The notes under the pieces: model-generated
Told to the model about the DNA's origin: nothing
Seen by the model: only the letters and a program-made list of their open reading frames with translations
The model's database searches: none
Source: Curtobacterium sp. VKM Ac-1395
GTDB lineage: Bacteria; Actinomycetota; Actinomycetes; Actinomycetales; Microbacteriaceae
NCBI RefSeq assembly: GCF_015350975.1
Contig: NZ_JADKRX010000001.1
Coordinates: 248,001-312,000, forward strand
DNA: 64,000 nucleotides
Direction of reading: 5' to 3'
Part shown: in pieces, positions 17,138 to 25,448 of the stretch
Numbering within the stretch: the stretch's first letter is position 1
Layout: each line of letters starts with the position of its first letter
Program-made: the position numbers and the translations under genes

Positions 17138-18592
17138 TCAGACGGTGATCGGGTGCTTGACGGCGGACCAGTCGTCGGTCCACGGTCGCTTCGTGTCTGC
17201 GCCGTCGCCCACGGGGTTCAGGACCAGACCGGCGATCGAGTAGTTCCGCCCCCAGACGCTCAGCCCGCCGTTGACGTACGTGTGCCACTTCGGGGCGGTC
17301 CCGACGACGGCACCGAACCCGTTGGCGCCACCCCACTTGCCGAGGTCGTTGCGCAGGATCTGGAAGTCGACACCGCCGATGCGTTCGGCCCAGCCAGTGA
17401 AGCCCTTCTTGGTGAACAGGTCGGAACCGAACTGTTTCGAGATGGTGGCCCAGTCGTTCTTGATCGTCGTCCCGACCTTCGAGATGTTCCACCAGTTGGG
17501 GTTCTCCTTGAACTTCCCCAGCAGGTCCTCCATCTTCGCGATGCCGTTCTTCGTGACGGCACCGTCGAGCTGGTCGGCGTACTGCAGGTCGCCGTACGCG
17601 TCGTCGAGGCTCTTCGTCTTCGACAGCCACCCGCCGATCGCGTCGTTCCGCAGCTTCGCGATCTTGCCGAGGTCGACCTTCGTGGCGTTCTGCACGGCGG
17701 TCTTCCCCGCGGTGATGCCCTTGCTGAGCGCGACCGACGTGGCCTTCGTGATCCCGACGCCGACGCCGAGCGTGACGACGCCGACCACGGCCATGACCAG
17801 GTCGAAGACGTTGCCCTCGCCGAGCGCCGTCAGCCCGATCTGCGCCACCAGGCTGACCCCGGCCGCCACGGCACCCATGATCGCGAGCACCCCGACGCCC
17901 GGGATCAGGATCGCGAGCGCCGCCAGGGCGATGCCGATGTACGTGAAGATCTTGACGATCATCTTGAGCAGCTTCGAGAAGAACGCCTTGATCTTGTCCC
18001 CGAGGGTGTCGTGCAGGCCGTCGTGCCAGCCCTCGCGGATCGTCGACGCTGCCGCCTTGCCCGCGGCGTTCAGCGCGTCGACCGCTCGACGCAGCCGGGC
18101 CTTCGCGGCGTTCGCACTGTCGTCGGCGGCGGTCACGGCACGGTGCTTGGCGTCGATGGCGCCCTGCTCGTCGTCGGTCAGCGGCGGGGCGTCCTGCGCT
18201 CGACCCTGCGACGGGTCGGCCATCCCGCTCGCTCGTGACCCGGCGGCGGCGGCGTCCTCGGCCTCCCGGAGCGCTCCGGCGGACTCGGTCAGGGCGTCCT
18301 CGAGGTGCGGGACGTACCCGGTCAGGGCGTCCTTGATCGCGACGTAGCGACCGGCCATCTTCTCCAGTGAGGCCCCGACCTCCTTGCTCTTCTTCCGGAC
18401 GGCGTCCGCGGTCTCGCCCTTGAACTGCGACTCGTCGCCGTCACCGATGCTCTTGAGCGTGCTCGCCTCGCTCGTGATGGCGTCGGCGATCATCGTGTAG
18501 TAGCTCACCAGGCTCTGCACCACGGGGACGTCGGCCACGACCGGGTCCGAGCCCTCACCGAGCAGCGTCCAGTCGCCGCCGCGCGCCGGCAT
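17138..18592 (-). CDS. Putative T7SS-associated substrate with membrane segments (cassette A)
   Basis: A 484-aa protein. The N-terminal ~130 residues are helical and resemble the putative T7SS-signal type region (DWTLLGEGSDPVVADVP, later YVPHLEDALTESAGAL). A conserved segment GLHDTLGDKIKAFF precedes a strongly hydrophobic block (about 205-290) with Gly/Ala/Val-rich helices. The C-terminal ~190 residues are polar, with NPNWWN and WHTYV motifs. It overlaps the 103-aa gene by 1 nt. It is paralogous to 19575-20993: the first ~300 residues are closely similar and the C-terminus is diverged. No dedicated immunity gene is evident. Toxin or structural roles are both open. Confidence 0.7.
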   Translation of the reverse strand: MPARGGDWTLLGEGSDPVVADVPVVQSLVSYYTMIADAITSEASTLKSIGDGDESQFKGETADAVRKKSKEVGASLEKMAGRYVAIKDALTGYVPHLEDALTESAGALREAEDAAAAGSRASGMADPSQGRAQDAPPLTDDEQGAIDAKHRAVTAADDSANAAKARLRRAVDALNAAGKAAASTIREGWHDGLHDTLGDKIKAFFSKLLKMIVKIFTYIGIALAALAILIPGVGVLAIMGAVAAGVSLVAQIGLTALGEGNVFDLVMAVVGVVTLGVGVGITKATSVALSKGITAGKTAVQNATKVDLGKIAKLRNDAIGGWLSKTKSLDDAYGDLQYADQLDGAVTKNGIAKMEDLLGKFKENPNWWNISKVGTTIKNDWATISKQFGSDLFTKKGFTGWAERIGGVDFQILRNDLGKWGGANGFGAVVGTAPKWHTYVNGGLSVWGRNYSIAGLVLNPVGDGADTKRPWTDDWSAVKHPITV

Positions 18593-18903
18593 CAGTGGCC
18601 CTGCCCGTCGGTCGCCTGCGACTCGGTCGAGAGCTTGTCGTGGAGGTCCTGGTCGACGGCCGTCCAGTTGTCGGCAGCCTTCTGCACCTTGTCGTGCAGG
18701 TCCTTCACCGCGCCCTTCATCTTGTTGCGGTGGATCTTCCAGTCGCCGGAGAAGTCGTGCATCGCCTTCTGCACGTCGTGCTGCCCGTACACCTGGTCGA
18801 GCTCCCGGTCGTCCGACCGCTGGTGCTCGAGCTCGTCCGAGATGTGCTGCAGCTTCGTGGCCGAGTCCTCGAGGACGGCCTTCGTGATGATGAGGTCTGC
18901 CAT
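18592..18903 (-). CDS. WXG100-like small helical protein (103 aa, cassette A)
   Basis: A 103-aa all-helical protein with a central FSGDWKIHRNK (Trp at residue 55), the size and hairpin design of WXG100/ESX partners. It is nearly identical to the protein at 20993-21304. It is coupled to the cassette A substrate by a 1-nt overlap. It probably forms a heterodimer or delivery partner for the neighbouring proteins, as known for LXG/WXG partner proteins; this is inference. Confidence 0.75.
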   Translation of the reverse strand: MADLIITKAVLEDSATKLQHISDELEHQRSDDRELDQVYGQHDVQKAMHDFSGDWKIHRNKMKGAVKDLHDKVQKAADNWTAVDQDLHDKLSTESQATDGQGH

Positions 18904-18990
18904 GGGTGCTCCTGGTCGGTGAACGGGATCGGAACCGGCTCGGTCCCGGTGCCCGTCGTCGTGACGGGGACCGGGACCGGTGCGGTGTCG

Positions 18991-19284
18991 CTACTTGATC
19001 GCGTTCGCGAGCTCCTGGTCGGTCTGCTGCAGTGCCTCGGCGGCCTTGTTCAGGTACGTCGACATGCCCTCGAGGCCCTCGATGGTCTTCGTCGCGCCGT
19101 CGTTGAACTCCTGGTACGAGCTGCCGAAGGCGACCGAGGACTGGTCGGTCACGTAGCCACCCGTGATGAGCGAGTCGACGAGCGACTTCAGCTCACGCAG
19201 CTTCGAGGTGATGTCCTGCTCACCGTTCACGAGTCGGGTCGCGGCGTCCTGCATCTCGCCGTAGGTCACGTTCAAGTTGGGCAT
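18991..19284 (-). CDS. WXG100-family-like T7SS protein (97 aa, cassette A)
   Basis: A 97-aa two-helix protein starting MPNLNVTYGEMQDAATRLV, typical in size and pattern for ESX/WXG100 proteins. The central turn has AFG (residues 52-54) in place of the Trp-x-Gly motif. The amino acid sequence is identical to the protein at 21380-21673, and the two genes differ at only four synonymous positions. The neighbours are a second WXG100-like gene and a putative substrate. Secretion through the adjacent EccC is the likely fate. Confidence 0.82.
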   Translation of the reverse strand: MPNLNVTYGEMQDAATRLVNGEQDITSKLRELKSLVDSLITGGYVTDQSSVAFGSSYQEFNDGATKTIEGLEGMSTYLNKAAEALQQTDQELANAIK

Positions 19285-19574
19285 TGCCAGCTCCTGTCGT
19301 TCGTCCGTGGCCCCGGTCGAGGCACGTTCAGGAGGTTATTCCGGAGCGGTACGACTTTGCGGGGTACATTCCACCGGCAGGACACCGATCACATCTGCAC
19401 ACTGATGTGCACATTCCAGTACACCGCCGCGGGTACCGGGTCGAATCGAACTGATGTTTCGATGTCAGTACCGAGGAGTATCCATTGCTACCCGCGTGTC
19501 GCGAGCGCGTCTTCCGGACGTCGGGTCCCCATTTGTGCCGACAGCGGCGGACCCGTCCGACGGGTGTCGAGCGG

Positions 19575-20993
19575 TCAGAACCCGTGCACGAGCGAGTCGG
19601 ACGCCTGCTTGTAGCCCGGAACGCGCTCCTGGTCGGAACCCCAGCCGGTCGGCTTGATGCCCTGCCCGTACCCGAACGTGTTGATCCAGCTCGCGACCAC
19701 ACGGCCGCCGGCGACGTACTTGTGCCATGCCGGCAGGGCCGCGATGTCGACGCCGTGGTCCCGCTTCATCGCGACCTTCATGGCGTCCATCTCGATCTGC
19801 CGGTCGACACTGAACAGTCGGTCCGACCGCCAGTCGCGCTTCACGAAGACGTCCCTGATCTTGCTCTTGTCCTCGGTCCACAGCGTCTTGTTCGGGTGCC
19901 ACCAGTTCGGCTTCTCCTTGAAGCCACCGAGCGTGTTCTTCGTGATCGTGTCGATCCGCAGGTCGGTCAGGCGGTTGATGTGCCGGTCGATCGTGCCGAC
20001 CGTGCGCGCCGCGGTGCTGTCGTTCAGCGCGTTCTTCACGTTGATCGAGCGGACGTCCTGCAGCTTCTTGATCTTCTCGAGGTTCGTCTTCGTGAACCCC
20101 TGCATGCCCTTGCCCAGCCCGGCGGTCTTCGCCACGGAGGCGGCCTTCGTCATGATGCCGCCCACGCCGACGAGCACGAGCCCCACGGCCGAGGTGATCA
20201 CGTCGAGCCAGGAGCCCTCGCCCATGCCGGCCAACGTGATGTTCGCCACCAGGACCACGGACGCGGCGACGGCGGCCATGAACGTCAGCATGCCGACGCC
20301 CGGGATCAGGATCGCCAGGGCTGCCAGGGCGATGCCGATGTACGTGAAGATCTTGACGATGATCTTCAGCAGCTTCGAGAAGAACGCCTTGATCTTGTCG
20401 CCGAGGGAGTCGTGCAGGCCGTCGTCCCAGGCGGCGCGGATCGTCGACGCCGCAGCCCTGCCGGCGCCGTTGATGCCGTCCACCGCGCGCCGGAGTCGTG
20501 CCACCGCAGCGTCAGCGCTGTCGGTCGCCGCGCTCTCGGCACGGTGCTTCGCGTCGATCGCGCCCTGCTCGTCGTTGGTGAGGGGCGGTGCGTCCTGTGC
20601 CCGGTTCTGCGACGGGTCGGCCATCGAGGCGGCTCGCGCACCCGACGCCGAGGCGTCCTCGGCGTCACGGAGCGCCGCGGCCGACTCGGACAGTGCGGTC
20701 TCGAGCTCCGGCAGGTACCCGGTCAGGGCATCGCGGATCGCGTCGTAGCGGCCGGACATCTTCTGTAGGGACTGCGCGACGTCCTTGCTCTTCTTCCGGA
20801 CGGCATCGGCGGACTCGCCCTTGAACTCCGTTGTGTCGCCGTCACCGATGCGGTGCAGGACGTCGGCCTCGGCGCTGATCTCCTGCGCGATCGTCGTGTA
20901 GTAGTGCACCAGGTCCTGCACGGTGGCGACGTCGGCCACGACCGGGTCGGACGACTCGTGCAGCAGCTCCCAGTTGCCGGCGCGCGCGGGCAT
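19575..20993 (-). CDS. Putative T7SS-associated substrate with membrane segments (cassette B)
   Basis: A 472-aa paralogue of the protein at 17138-18592. Shared features are the start MPARxGxWxLL, the ADPSQxRAQDAPPLT block, LGDKIKAFFSKLLK, and the hydrophobic block YIGIALAALAILIPGVG. The C-terminus (about residues 310-472) has diverged but keeps KPNWWHPNK and WHKYVAGG, indicating common descent rather than unrelated toxin domains. It overlaps the 103-aa gene by 1 nt. The 290 bp to the next cassette hold no clear gene, so no immunity protein is evident. Confidence 0.7.
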   Translation of the reverse strand: MPARAGNWELLHESSDPVVADVATVQDLVHYYTTIAQEISAEADVLHRIGDGDTTEFKGESADAVRKKSKDVAQSLQKMSGRYDAIRDALTGYLPELETALSESAAALRDAEDASASGARAASMADPSQNRAQDAPPLTNDEQGAIDAKHRAESAATDSADAAVARLRRAVDGINGAGRAAASTIRAAWDDGLHDSLGDKIKAFFSKLLKIIVKIFTYIGIALAALAILIPGVGMLTFMAAVAASVVLVANITLAGMGEGSWLDVITSAVGLVLVGVGGIMTKAASVAKTAGLGKGMQGFTKTNLEKIKKLQDVRSINVKNALNDSTAARTVGTIDRHINRLTDLRIDTITKNTLGGFKEKPNWWHPNKTLWTEDKSKIRDVFVKRDWRSDRLFSVDRQIEMDAMKVAMKRDHGVDIAALPAWHKYVAGGRVVASWINTFGYGQGIKPTGWGSDQERVPGYKQASDSLVHGF

Positions 20994-21304
20994 CAGGCGG
21001 CCTGCCCGTCGGTCGGCTGCGACTCGGTGGTGAGCTTGTCGTGCAGGTCCTGCTCGAGGGCGGACCAGTGCTCGACGGACTTCTGCATCTTGTCGTGCAG
21101 GTCCTTCACCGCGCCCTTCATCTTGTTGCGGTGGATCTTCCAGTCGCCGGAGAAGTCGTGCATCGCCTTCTGCACGTCGTGCTGCCCGTAGACCTCGGTC
21201 AGCGCACGGTCGTCCGACTTCTGGTGCTCGAGCTCGTCGGAGATGTGCTGCAGCTTGGACGCGGAGTCCTCGAGGACCGCGCGCGTGATGATGAGGTCTG
21301 CCAT
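20993..21304 (-). CDS. WXG100-like small helical protein (103 aa, cassette B)
   Basis: A 103-aa helical protein, nearly identical to 18592-18903, with SGDWKIHRNKMKGAVKDLH at its centre. Differences are concentrated in the first and last thirds. It overlaps the cassette B substrate start by 1 nt and lies 75 bp after the 97-aa gene. Same inferred partner role. Confidence 0.75.
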   Translation of the reverse strand: MADLIITRAVLEDSASKLQHISDELEHQKSDDRALTEVYGQHDVQKAMHDFSGDWKIHRNKMKGAVKDLHDKMQKSVEHWSALEQDLHDKLTTESQPTDGQAA

Positions 21305-21379
21305 GGGTGCTCCCGGTCGATGCGGTGGAGGAGGACGGCCGCCCGGGGTCGCACGGACGCGAGACCCCGGGCGATCCGA

Positions 21380-21673
21380 CTACTTGATCGCGTTCGCGAG
21401 CTCCTGGTCGGTCTGCTGCAGTGCCTCGGCGGCCTTGTTCAGGTAGGTCGACATGCCCTCGAGGCCCTCGATGGTCTTCGTCGCGCCGTCGTTGAACTCC
21501 TGGTAGGAGCTGCCGAAGGCGACCGAGGACTGGTCGGTCACGTAGCCACCGGTGATGAGCGAGTCGACCAGCGACTTCAGCTCACGCAGCTTCGAGGTGA
21601 TGTCCTGCTCACCGTTCACGAGTCGGGTCGCGGCGTCCTGCATCTCGCCGTAGGTCACGTTCAAGTTGGGCAT
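21380..21673 (-). CDS. WXG100-family-like T7SS protein (97 aa, cassette B)
   Basis: Identical in protein sequence to the gene at 18991-19284, while the linked substrate proteins have diverged. It is the first gene of the T7SS transcription unit on the minus strand; its upstream region (21674-21815) should hold the main promoter. The AFG turn at residues 52-54 replaces WXG. Confidence 0.82.
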   Translation of the reverse strand: MPNLNVTYGEMQDAATRLVNGEQDITSKLRELKSLVDSLITGGYVTDQSSVAFGSSYQEFNDGATKTIEGLEGMSTYLNKAAEALQQTDQELANAIK

Positions 21674-21815
21674 GTGCGTGCTCCTGGTCTCGGGATTCGT
21701 TCGCCTCCGGTACTGGAGGCCGTGACGAACGTACCGAGCTGTCCACCCCGGGACGAGGTGGTTCGGAGCATGTTCACCGACCGTTCCACGAGCGGACGCG
21801 ACCCGCGGGAACGAC

Positions 21816-21851
21816 GGAAGGCGGGCCTCCCGACTGGGAGACCCGTCTTCC
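21816..21851 (-). terminator. Terminator of the rpsF-ssb-rpsR-rplI operon
   Basis: GGAAGGCGGGCCTCCC (21816-21831), loop GACT, and GGGAGACCCGTCTTCC (21836-21851) form a 16-bp stem with two G-U type pairs, 18 bp beyond the rplI stop. Confidence 0.8.
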
Positions 21852-21869
21852 GACGGAACGGACGCTGCC

Positions 21870-22322
21870 TTACTTGGCGGCGACCACGTTCAGGGAGATC
21901 GTCGCGACGATGTCCTCGCGCAGACGCACGGTGGCCTCGTGGTCACCGACGGTCTTGATGGTCGCAGGGACCTCGACCTTGCGCTTGTCGAGCGAGCCGA
22001 CGCCCTGGGCCTCGACGGCCGAGGCGACGTCCGCGGGACGCACGGAGCCGAAGAGACGGCCGTCCTGGCCGGCCTTGACGGTCAGCTGGATGGTCGCGTT
22101 CTCGAGCTTCATCTTGAGGTCCTGTGCCTCTTCGATGGTGGCGAGCTCGCGTGCAACACGGCCGGCGCGGATGGCCTCGACCTGCTTCTCGCCGCCCTTG
22201 GACCACGCGACAGCGAAGCCCTGGGGGATGAGGTAGTTGCGGGCGTAGCCGTTCTTGACGTCGACGACGTCACCGGCGGAACCGAGGCCGGAGACCTCGT
22301 GGGTGAGGATGAGCTTCGACAT
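21870..22322 (-). CDS. rplI: 50S ribosomal protein L9
   Basis: A 150-aa bL9. The N-terminal rRNA-binding domain begins [20 protein letters not shown] and includes the family signature [13 protein letters not shown] (residues 25-37). A connecting helix and the C-terminal domain ([13 protein letters not shown]) follow. It is the last gene of rpsF-ssb-rpsR-rplI, 14 bp after rpsR, and is followed by a strong hairpin. Confidence 0.97.
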   Translation of the reverse strand: MSKLILTHEVSGLGSAGDVVDVKNGYARNYLIPQGFAVAWSKGGEKQVEAIRAGRVARELATIEEAQDLKMKLENATIQLTVKAGQDGRLFGSVRPADVASAVEAQGVGSLDKRKVEVPATIKTVGDHEATVRLREDIVATISLNVVAAK

Positions 22323-22336
22323 GTGTCGACCCCCGA

Positions 22337-22594
22337 TCAGCGGCCGGAGCCAGCGTAGGGGAGGAGCGCCATCTCACGGGCGTTCTTCACGGCACGGGCG
22401 ATGAGACGCTGCTCCTGGACGGAGACACCGGTGATGCGACGGGCGCGGATCTTCCCACGCTCCGAGATGAACTTGCGAAGGGTCGCAACGTCCTTGTAGT
22501 CGATGACACCGACCTTGATGGACTTCGCGGGAGCGGCGTTCTTGCCGCCCTTCCCGCGAGGCTTGCGGCGGTCGCCGCTGCTCTTTCCAGCCAT
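22337..22594 (-). CDS. rpsR: 30S ribosomal protein S18
   Basis: An 85-aa bS18 with the conserved [18 protein letters not shown] stretch (about residues 32-49) and [22 protein letters not shown] near the C-terminus, in order along the protein. The N-terminus is a basic Gly/Lys extension. No Cys ligands are seen, so it looks like the non-zinc form. It follows ssb by 47 bp. Confidence 0.97.
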   Translation of the reverse strand: MAGKSSGDRRKPRGKGGKNAAPAKSIKVGVIDYKDVATLRKFISERGKIRARRITGVSVQEQRLIARAVKNAREMALLPYAGSGR

Positions 22595-22641
22595 TGTGTT
22601 TTTTCCTTAGGAGAAGAAGTAGTTGTTCGTCCGCTGAGGGA

Positions 22642-23235
22642 TCAGAACGGGGTCTCGTCGTCGTAGGTGCCACCGGGGGTCGACCACACGTCGTTCCCCT
22701 GTGCCCCACCACCCTGCTGGCCACCCTGCGGCGACCACGGCTCGTCGGAGCGTCCACCGCCGGCACCAGCGTTGCCGCTGCCACCGCCGTTGCCGCCACC
22801 GGCGTTGCCACCGAAGTTGCCGCCGCCACCGGAACCGCCGCCGACCTGTCCACGACCGCCGCCACTGCCACCCGCTGCACGGGTGATCTGGGCGGTCGCG
22901 TACCGGAGCGACGGGCCGATCTCGTCGACCTCGAGCTCGATGCTCGTACGCTGCTGGCCCTCACGGTCCTGGTACGAGCGCTGACGGAGACGGCCCTGCA
23001 CGATGACGCGCGAGCCCTTCGTCAGCGACCCCGCGACGTGCTCGGCGAATTCGCGCCACACACTCGCGCGGAGGAACAGCGCGTCGCCGTCCTTCCACTC
23101 GTTCGCCTGACGGTCGAACGTGCGAGGGGTGGAGGCGATGGTGAAGTTCGCCACAGCGAGCCCGTTCTGCGTGTAGCGCAGCTCGGGGTCAGCAGTGAGG
23201 TTCCCCACCACCGTGATGACGGTTTCGCCGGCCAT
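22642..23235 (-). CDS. ssb: Single-stranded DNA-binding protein
   Basis: A 197-aa SSB with an OB-fold (about residues 1-110; [20 protein letters not shown] near the start and [20 protein letters not shown] in the middle). A long Gly-rich linker with [12 protein letters not shown] runs follows, then the acidic tip DDETPF, the docking site for replication and repair partners. It lies 3 bp after the rpsF stop, in the standard ribosomal operon. Confidence 0.97.
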   Translation of the reverse strand: MAGETVITVVGNLTADPELRYTQNGLAVANFTIASTPRTFDRQANEWKDGDALFLRASVWREFAEHVAGSLTKGSRVIVQGRLRQRSYQDREGQQRTSIELEVDEIGPSLRYATAQITRAAGGSGGGRGQVGGGSGGGGNFGGNAGGGNGGGSGNAGAGGGRSDEPWSPQGGQQGGGAQGNDVWSTPGGTYDDETPF

Positions 23236-23238
23236 CGG

Positions 23239-23631
23239 TTACTCGGCGCTCGCGGTCGCGGGAGCCGGCGCAGCGGCTGCCGAAGCGGCCTTGCGGGCGG
23301 CACGGGCCTCGTCGCGCTGCTTCTGGGCGGCAACCTGTGCCATGCCCTCTTCGGCGCGGAGGACCTTGGTGCGGAGCACGGCCTCGGAGAGACCGAGCTG
23401 GCGGTCCAGCTCCTTGGCGGAGTCGGCGGACGACGTGAAGTTCACGACGGCGTAGATGCCCTCGGTCTTCTTCGCGATCTCGTACGCAAGCCGGCGACGG
23501 CCCCATACGTCCACGTTGTCGACGGTGCCACCGTCGTTGCGGATGACCGCGAGGAACTTGTCCAGGCTGGGAGCGACGGTGCGCTCATCGATCTCGGGGT
23601 CGAGGATCGCCATCAGTTCGTACTGGTGCAT
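23239..23631 (-). CDS. rpsF: 30S ribosomal protein S6
   Basis: A 130-aa bS6 starting at ATG 23631 ([19 protein letters not shown]), with a strong GGAGGTGG upstream; the open frame extends further but without a start signal. Motifs include [13 protein letters not shown] and [11 protein letters not shown]. The C-terminus has an Ala-rich tail (about 105-130). It is the first gene of the operon with ssb, rpsR and rplI. Confidence 0.97.
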   Translation of the reverse strand: MHQYELMAILDPEIDERTVAPSLDKFLAVIRNDGGTVDNVDVWGRRRLAYEIAKKTEGIYAVVNFTSSADSAKELDRQLGLSEAVLRTKVLRAEEGMAQVAAQKQRDEARAARKAASAAAAPAPATASAE

Positions 23632-23784
23632 GCGGAACCCACCTCCTTTGGTCTCGAACGGCTCCGGGCGGTTCCCGGAACAGGAGGGTTGATGCATGTG
23701 TGCCGATGCGCAGGTGCGCGGGCACAACCCCGCAAGCCTACCTGACGGCCTGGAGGCCCGCTACCGGTGTGTGGAGACCGCGCG

Positions 23785-23845
23785 ACACCGGTGTTCGTCG
23801 GTCACGCCGCGTCGTTCCGCGGTTCCGCAGGAAGACACCGGTGTC
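23785..23845. promoter_or_regulatory. Repeated palindrome ACACCGGTGT upstream of rpsF
   Basis: ACACCGGTGT occurs at 23785-23794 and, within the perfect 12-mer GACACCGGTGTC, at 23834-23845. A partial copy lies at 23762-23770. They fall in the promoter region of the rpsF operon and might be binding sites. Confidence 0.4.
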
Positions 23846-23895
23846 GTGCGCTCACTGCCCGCCAGGCGGCCGCCTCCACGGACGGGAGGCACGGG

Positions 23896-25326
23896 TCAGG
23901 CCGGGCGCGACGCCCACCAGGTGCGGAGGCGCTCCTCGGCGACCTCGGCCCCGAGGGGGCCCTCGTCCATCCGGGCCTCCAGCAGGAACCGGTAGGCGTC
24001 CCCCACGGCACGGCCCGGCGGGATGTCGAGGATCCGCATGATGTCGTCGCCGGTCAGGTCGGGCCGGATCGAGTCCAGCTCCTCTTGGTCGGCGAGCACG
24101 GCGATGCGGGCCTCGAGGTCGTCGTACGCGAACGCGAGTCGGTCGGCCTTGCGGCGGTTCCTCGTGGTGACGTCGGAGCGCGTGAGTTCGTGGAGCCGCT
24201 CGAGCTGCGGTCCGGCGTCCCGCACGTAGCGACGGACGGCCGAGTCGGTCCAGGCGCCGTCGGTGTACCCGAAGAAGCGGAGGTGCAGCTCGATGAGTCG
24301 ACTGACCGCGGCGATGGTGTCGTTGTCGAACCGCAGGGCCCGCAGCCGCTTCTTCGCGAGCTTCGACCCGACCAGGTCGTGGTGGTGGAAGCTCACGGCA
24401 CCGGCGGGCTCGAGCTTCCGGGTCGCCGGCTTGCCGATGTCGTGCAGGAGCGCCGCGAGCCGCAGCACGGTGTCGGGAGCGTCGCCGGCGTGCCGCTCGT
24501 GCTCGTGGCCGATCGCCTGGGTCAGCACCGTGAGGGAGTGCTCGTACACGTCCTTGTGGTGGTGGTGCTCGTCGATCTCGAGCCGCATCGCCGGCAGCTC
24601 CGGCAGGAAGAGCTCGGCGAGCCCGGTGTCGACGAGCAGCCGGATGCCGGGCACGGGGTCGTCGGTGTCGAGCAGCTTGACGAGTTCGTCACGGACGCGC
24701 TCGGCGGAGACGATCTCGATGGACGGGGCCAGTTCCGTCATCGCCTGCTCGACCTCGTCGGACACCGTGAAGCCGAGCTGCGAGGTGAACCGTGCCGCAC
24801 GCATCATCCGCAGCGGGTCGTCGCGGAAGGACACGGTGGCGGACTGCGGCGTGCGCAGGCGTCCGGCGAGCAGGTCCTCGACCCCGCCGTGCACGTCGAC
24901 GAGCTCCCGCGCGGGGAGTCGGAGGGCCATCGCGTTGACCGTGAAGTCGCGACGCAGCAGGTCGTCCTCGATGGTGTCGCCGAACGCCACCTCGGGCTTC
25001 CGGGTCTCGCCGTCGTAGACGTCGCTGCGGTAGGTGGTGATCTCGACCTGCTCGCCCTGCACCCGGGCGGCGATCGTGCCGAACTGGCGGCCGACGTCCC
25101 AGGTGGCGCTCGCGATGGGCTCCACGATCCGGAGCACGTCGTCGGGCCTGGCGTCCGTCGTGAAGTCGAGGTCGGTCACCGGTCGGCCGAGGAAGGCGTC
25201 CCGCACCGGCCCGCCGACCAGCGCGAGTTCGTGACCGGCCGCAGCGAACGCGCGCGCCAGTGCCGCGACGGGCGCGGTGGCGGCGAGTGCGTCGAGTCGT
25301 TCGACGGCCTGGGCTACGGACTGCAT
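23896..25326 (-). CDS. cca: CCA tRNA nucleotidyltransferase
   Basis: A 476-aa enzyme that adds or repairs the 3'-CCA end of tRNAs. The head domain has LVGGPVRDAFLG and the catalytic TDLDF (DxD), then RRDFTVNAMAL and DDPLRMMRAARF. The C-terminal part contains an HD phosphohydrolase domain (HHHHKDVYEHSL; LLHDIGK). MQSVAQAVERL at 25326 is chosen because GAGG lies six bases upstream; alternatives at 25341 and 25383 lack a site. Relevant here because tRNA-Ala at 51406 has no encoded CCA. Confidence 0.95.
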   Translation of the reverse strand: MQSVAQAVERLDALAATAPVAALARAFAAAGHELALVGGPVRDAFLGRPVTDLDFTTDARPDDVLRIVEPIASATWDVGRQFGTIAARVQGEQVEITTYRSDVYDGETRKPEVAFGDTIEDDLLRRDFTVNAMALRLPARELVDVHGGVEDLLAGRLRTPQSATVSFRDDPLRMMRAARFTSQLGFTVSDEVEQAMTELAPSIEIVSAERVRDELVKLLDTDDPVPGIRLLVDTGLAELFLPELPAMRLEIDEHHHHKDVYEHSLTVLTQAIGHEHERHAGDAPDTVLRLAALLHDIGKPATRKLEPAGAVSFHHHDLVGSKLAKKRLRALRFDNDTIAAVSRLIELHLRFFGYTDGAWTDSAVRRYVRDAGPQLERLHELTRSDVTTRNRRKADRLAFAYDDLEARIAVLADQEELDSIRPDLTGDDIMRILDIPPGRAVGDAYRFLLEARMDEGPLGAEVAEERLRTWWASRPA

Positions 25327-25448
25327 GACGTCCTCGATCATCCCAGATGGACGCCGCGGGTTGTCCACACCCCTGGCGCGCACGCGAGGCTCTCATGGTC
25401 GTGCCTCATACACTCGTCGAGGTCCGAACCGATCACGGGCCCCACCGC

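Larger units (their letters stand above)
17138..21673. repeat. Tandem duplication of a three-gene T7SS cassette
   Basis: Cassette A (17138-19284) and cassette B (19575-21673) have the same order: 97-aa, 103-aa and ~480-aa genes. Corresponding starts are offset by 2389-2401 bp. Identity is highest in the small genes and drops at the 3' ends of the large genes. Confidence 0.9.

Noticed and set aside
15746..18238. 830-aa plus-strand open frame across T7SS genes
   Set aside because: It spans several minus-strand genes antisense, including a coupled gene chain; composition is non-protein-like.
17138..18592. Calling the ~480-aa T7SS proteins polymorphic toxins
   Set aside because: Both C-termini retain shared NWW and WHxYV motifs, no nuclease or NADase motif is visible, and no immunity gene is adjacent.
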